The notes beneath the pieces were generated by a model. It was not told the origin of the DNA. It saw only the letters and a program-made list of their open reading frames with translations, and did no database searches. The translations under genes were made by a program, and so were the position numbers. Positions 7,910 to 8,502 of a stretch of 8,502 nucleotides of DNA are shown here, in pieces. The stretch covers positions 1 to 8,502 of the forward strand of contig JAJISK010000041.1 of the NCBI GenBank assembly GCA_022848785.1. The letters run 5' to 3'. Each line of letters begins with the position of its first letter. Position 1 is the first letter of the stretch. The DNA is from Thermoplasmatota archaeon. GTDB taxonomy: Archaea; Thermoplasmatota; Thermoplasmata; RBG-16-68-12; JAJISG01.

Positions 7910-7940
7910 GGACCGAGGGAAGTCCGGGGGCCCTCGGTCC
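7910..7940. repeat. Perfect 10-bp inverted repeat (hairpin or operator)
   Basis: GGACCGAGGG at 7910-7919 pairs perfectly with CCCTCGGTCC at 7931-7940 across an 11-nt loop. It sits between the tRNA-Gly 3' end (64-94 nt downstream of the tRNA on the minus strand) and about 20 nt upstream of the TPR gene's possible TATA box. It could be a transcription-termination or processing hairpin for the tRNA transcript, or a binding site for a dimeric regulator. No T-run follows in either direction, so a bacterial-style terminator is not supported. Confidence 0.6.
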
Positions 7941-8003
7941 CTGTAAATCTTCGCGCCATCGATGCCCTTGGGTCTGGACGAGAATCCCCGTTTCCTTGAG
8001 AAG

Positions 8004-8089
8004 TGCAGGCGCCGGGATTTGAACCCGGGCGATTGGCTTTCCTCGATGGCTTGGAAGGCCAAGGTCCTACCAGGCTAGACTACGCCTGC
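8004..8089 (-). tRNA. tRNA-Gly(UCC), intron-containing
   Basis: The tRNA folds as a full cloverleaf once a 13-nt intron is removed. The acceptor stem GCAGGCG/CGCCTGC is perfect (7 bp). The D arm GTCT...GGAC has one G-T pair. The anticodon stem TTGGC/GCCAA is perfect with loop CTTCCAA, anticodon TCC. The T arm is CCGGG-TTCAAAT-CCCGG. The spliced length is 73 nt including discriminator A at 8004, and CCA is not encoded. A35/36-type Gly identity (C35, C36) and A73 fit archaeal tRNA-Gly. It decodes GGA and, by wobble, other GGN codons. A TATA-like box lies 26 nt upstream. The tRNA sits between a possible small ORF and the TPR gene, all on the same strand. Confidence 0.96.
8039..8051 (-). other. 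13-nt tRNA intron with bulge-helix-bulge
   Basis: The intron lies between tRNA positions 37 and 38, the canonical archaeal site. In the precursor, CTTC (positions 32-35, at 8054-8057) pairs with GAGG inside the intron (8041-8044), including one U-G pair. This makes a 4-bp helix flanked by two 3-nt bulges, CAA (8051-8053) and AAA (8038-8040). Cutting after the second base of each bulge releases exactly 13 nt and restores a perfect anticodon stem. This is the substrate of archaeal splicing endonuclease. The intron end is a tiny hairpin loop, so it is near the minimum workable size. Confidence 0.88.
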
Positions 8090-8111
8090 CGCCCTGCGAG
8101 AACCGCGCTGT

Positions 8112-8119
8112 GATTAAGG
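8112..8119 (-). promoter_or_regulatory. TATA-like box for tRNA-Gly
   Basis: CCTTAATC on the minus strand is centred about 26 nt before the first base of the tRNA (8089). That is the expected archaeal spacing for transcription starting at or near the mature 5' end. Confidence 0.5.
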
Positions 8120-8191
8120 CTTTGCCGACGCCGAAAAGGATGGGAAGGCAAGGTCGCAACCCTGCCTACCCCAGGGGATGGGATGATCAGG

Positions 8192-8272
8192 TCAGTCCTC
8201 TTCGCCGTAGCGCGGCGAGCATCCGTATGCCCGATAGACTTCTTCCCAGCTGTAGTGCTCTCCTTTGCTCAT
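8192..8272 (-). CDS. Possible 26-residue small protein
   Basis: An ATG at 8272 opens a 26-codon frame closed by TGA at 8192-8194. The product begins MSKGEHYSWEEVYRAYG, contains one Cys, four Tyr and one Trp, and ends in an acidic GEED tail; by eye its net charge is about -3. It has no membrane segment or recognised domain. Support comes from a TATA box (8300-8306) about 31 nt upstream and from a composition unlike a random GC-rich frame, which would be rich in Arg, Pro and Ala. It lies between the PUA-domain gene and tRNA-Gly on the same strand. There is no clear Shine-Dalgarno. It is too short to be certain and could be chance; the function is unknown. Confidence 0.4.
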   Translation of the reverse strand: MSKGEHYSWEEVYRAYGCSPRYGEED

Positions 8273-8299
8273 CGTCTCATCTCGACCACCGGAGGGGAG

Positions 8300-8306
8300 T
8301 ATAAAA
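8300..8306 (-). promoter_or_regulatory. Strong TATA box between PUA gene and small ORF
   Basis: The sequence is TATAAAA on the plus strand and TTTTATA on the minus strand, in an otherwise GC-rich stretch. Read on the minus strand it would start transcription around 8277, just before the small ORF ATG at 8272. Read on the plus strand it would start around 8329, inside the 16-nt motif, and run antisense to the PUA gene. The purine-rich run just before it on the plus strand could act as a TFB-recognition element, so orientation is not settled. Confidence 0.5.
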
Positions 8307-8317
8307 GGCGCGAGTGG

Positions 8318-8333
8318 GGGGGTGGGTGAAAGT
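8318..8333. repeat. 16-nt intergenic motif, copy 2 (copy 1 at 93-108)
   Basis: GGGGGTGGGTGAAAGT here matches GGGGATGGGTGAAAGT at 93-108 with one mismatch. Both copies are outside genes, on the same strand, and each is followed by bases that can pair with the GGT(G) part (ACC or ACCC 6-9 nt later). The function is unknown; a regulator site or a small RNA element are possibilities. Confidence 0.45.
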
Positions 8334-8348
8334 GAAACCCGGACCCTG

Positions 8349-8502
8349 TCAAGCGGCCGACGACGCGGGGGGCCTCACCTTATGCCGCACATGGATCGCC
8401 TCTCCCCGGCTGCTCGCGGTCATCTCCAGGGGACTCATGCGCGCGACGCCGATCGCCCGGACCTCGTCCCCATACCGGACGACAGCCTCGTCGCCGATCC
8501 GC
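8349..8502 (-). CDS. PUA-domain protein, C-terminal fragment
   Basis: The frame enters from the window edge and ends with TGA at 8349-8351, giving the last 50 residues. The segment IGDEAVVRYGDEVRAIGVAR, followed by MSPLEM and RGEAIHVRHKV, has the pattern of a PUA domain. It shows the G-D-x-V-V-V strand, the A-[IV]-G-x-A turn and the final R-G-x-A-[IV]-x-V-R strand; a short disordered tail follows. PUA domains bind structured RNA and end many archaeal RNA-modifying enzymes. The best guess is an archaeosine tRNA-guanine transglycosylase or a related tRNA-modification protein, but the catalytic part is outside the window. Proximity to a tRNA gene fits but does not prove this. Confidence 0.7.
   Translation of the reverse strand, partial: RIGDEAVVRYGDEVRAIGVARMSPLEMTASSRGEAIHVRHKVRPPASSAA

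Noticed and set aside
8160..8176. 5-bp hairpin CCCTG...CAGGG downstream of the small ORF
   Set aside because: The stem is short, has a C-rich loop and lacks a T-run, so it is too weak to call a terminator.

Overview
The window looks like a GC-rich archaeal chromosome segment. The pointers are TATA-like boxes about 25-31 nt before several starts with little or no leader or Shine-Dalgarno, a tRNA-Gly gene interrupted at position 37/38 by an intron that folds as a bulge-helix-bulge, no encoded CCA on that tRNA, and archaeal-type protein families. The combination of high GC, an aerobic-type acyl-CoA dehydrogenase and very large TPR proteins would suit a heterotrophic Thermoplasmatota-like lineage. 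That placement is inference, not something the sequence proves. No insertion sequence, CRISPR array, prophage or integrase is visible.

Left half, + strand (about 1-3825): a non-coding leader of roughly 175 nt with a hairpin, a tandem 7-nt repeat and a TATA box precedes a DnaQ/YprB-like RNase H-fold nuclease (176-736). It is followed closely by an acyl-CoA dehydrogenase (779-1930), a secreted or membrane-anchored DUF3179 protein (2019-3167) and a SWIM-type zinc-binding protein (3205-3825). The nuclease and dehydrogenase may share a transcript. The DUF3179 and SWIM genes each have their own promoter-like box. No pathway obviously links the four genes.

Right half, - strand (8502 down to 3819): the window edge cuts the C-terminal end of a PUA-domain protein (8349-8502), probably an RNA-modification enzyme. 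Next come a possible 26-residue small protein (8192-8272), the intron-containing tRNA-Gly(UCC) (8004-8089), a spacer with a strong 10-bp hairpin (7910-7940), and a 1344-residue TPR protein with a C-terminal Cys/His zinc-binding module (3819-7853). The TPR gene converges on the SWIM gene and overlaps it by 7 bp at the stop codons.

The best candidates for something undescribed are the giant TPR/zinc-module scaffold protein, the SWIM protein whose first zinc ligand is His instead of Cys, the 26-residue ORF, and a 16-nt motif found once in each of the two terminal intergenic regions with a single mismatch. No complete novel multi-gene system is evident.
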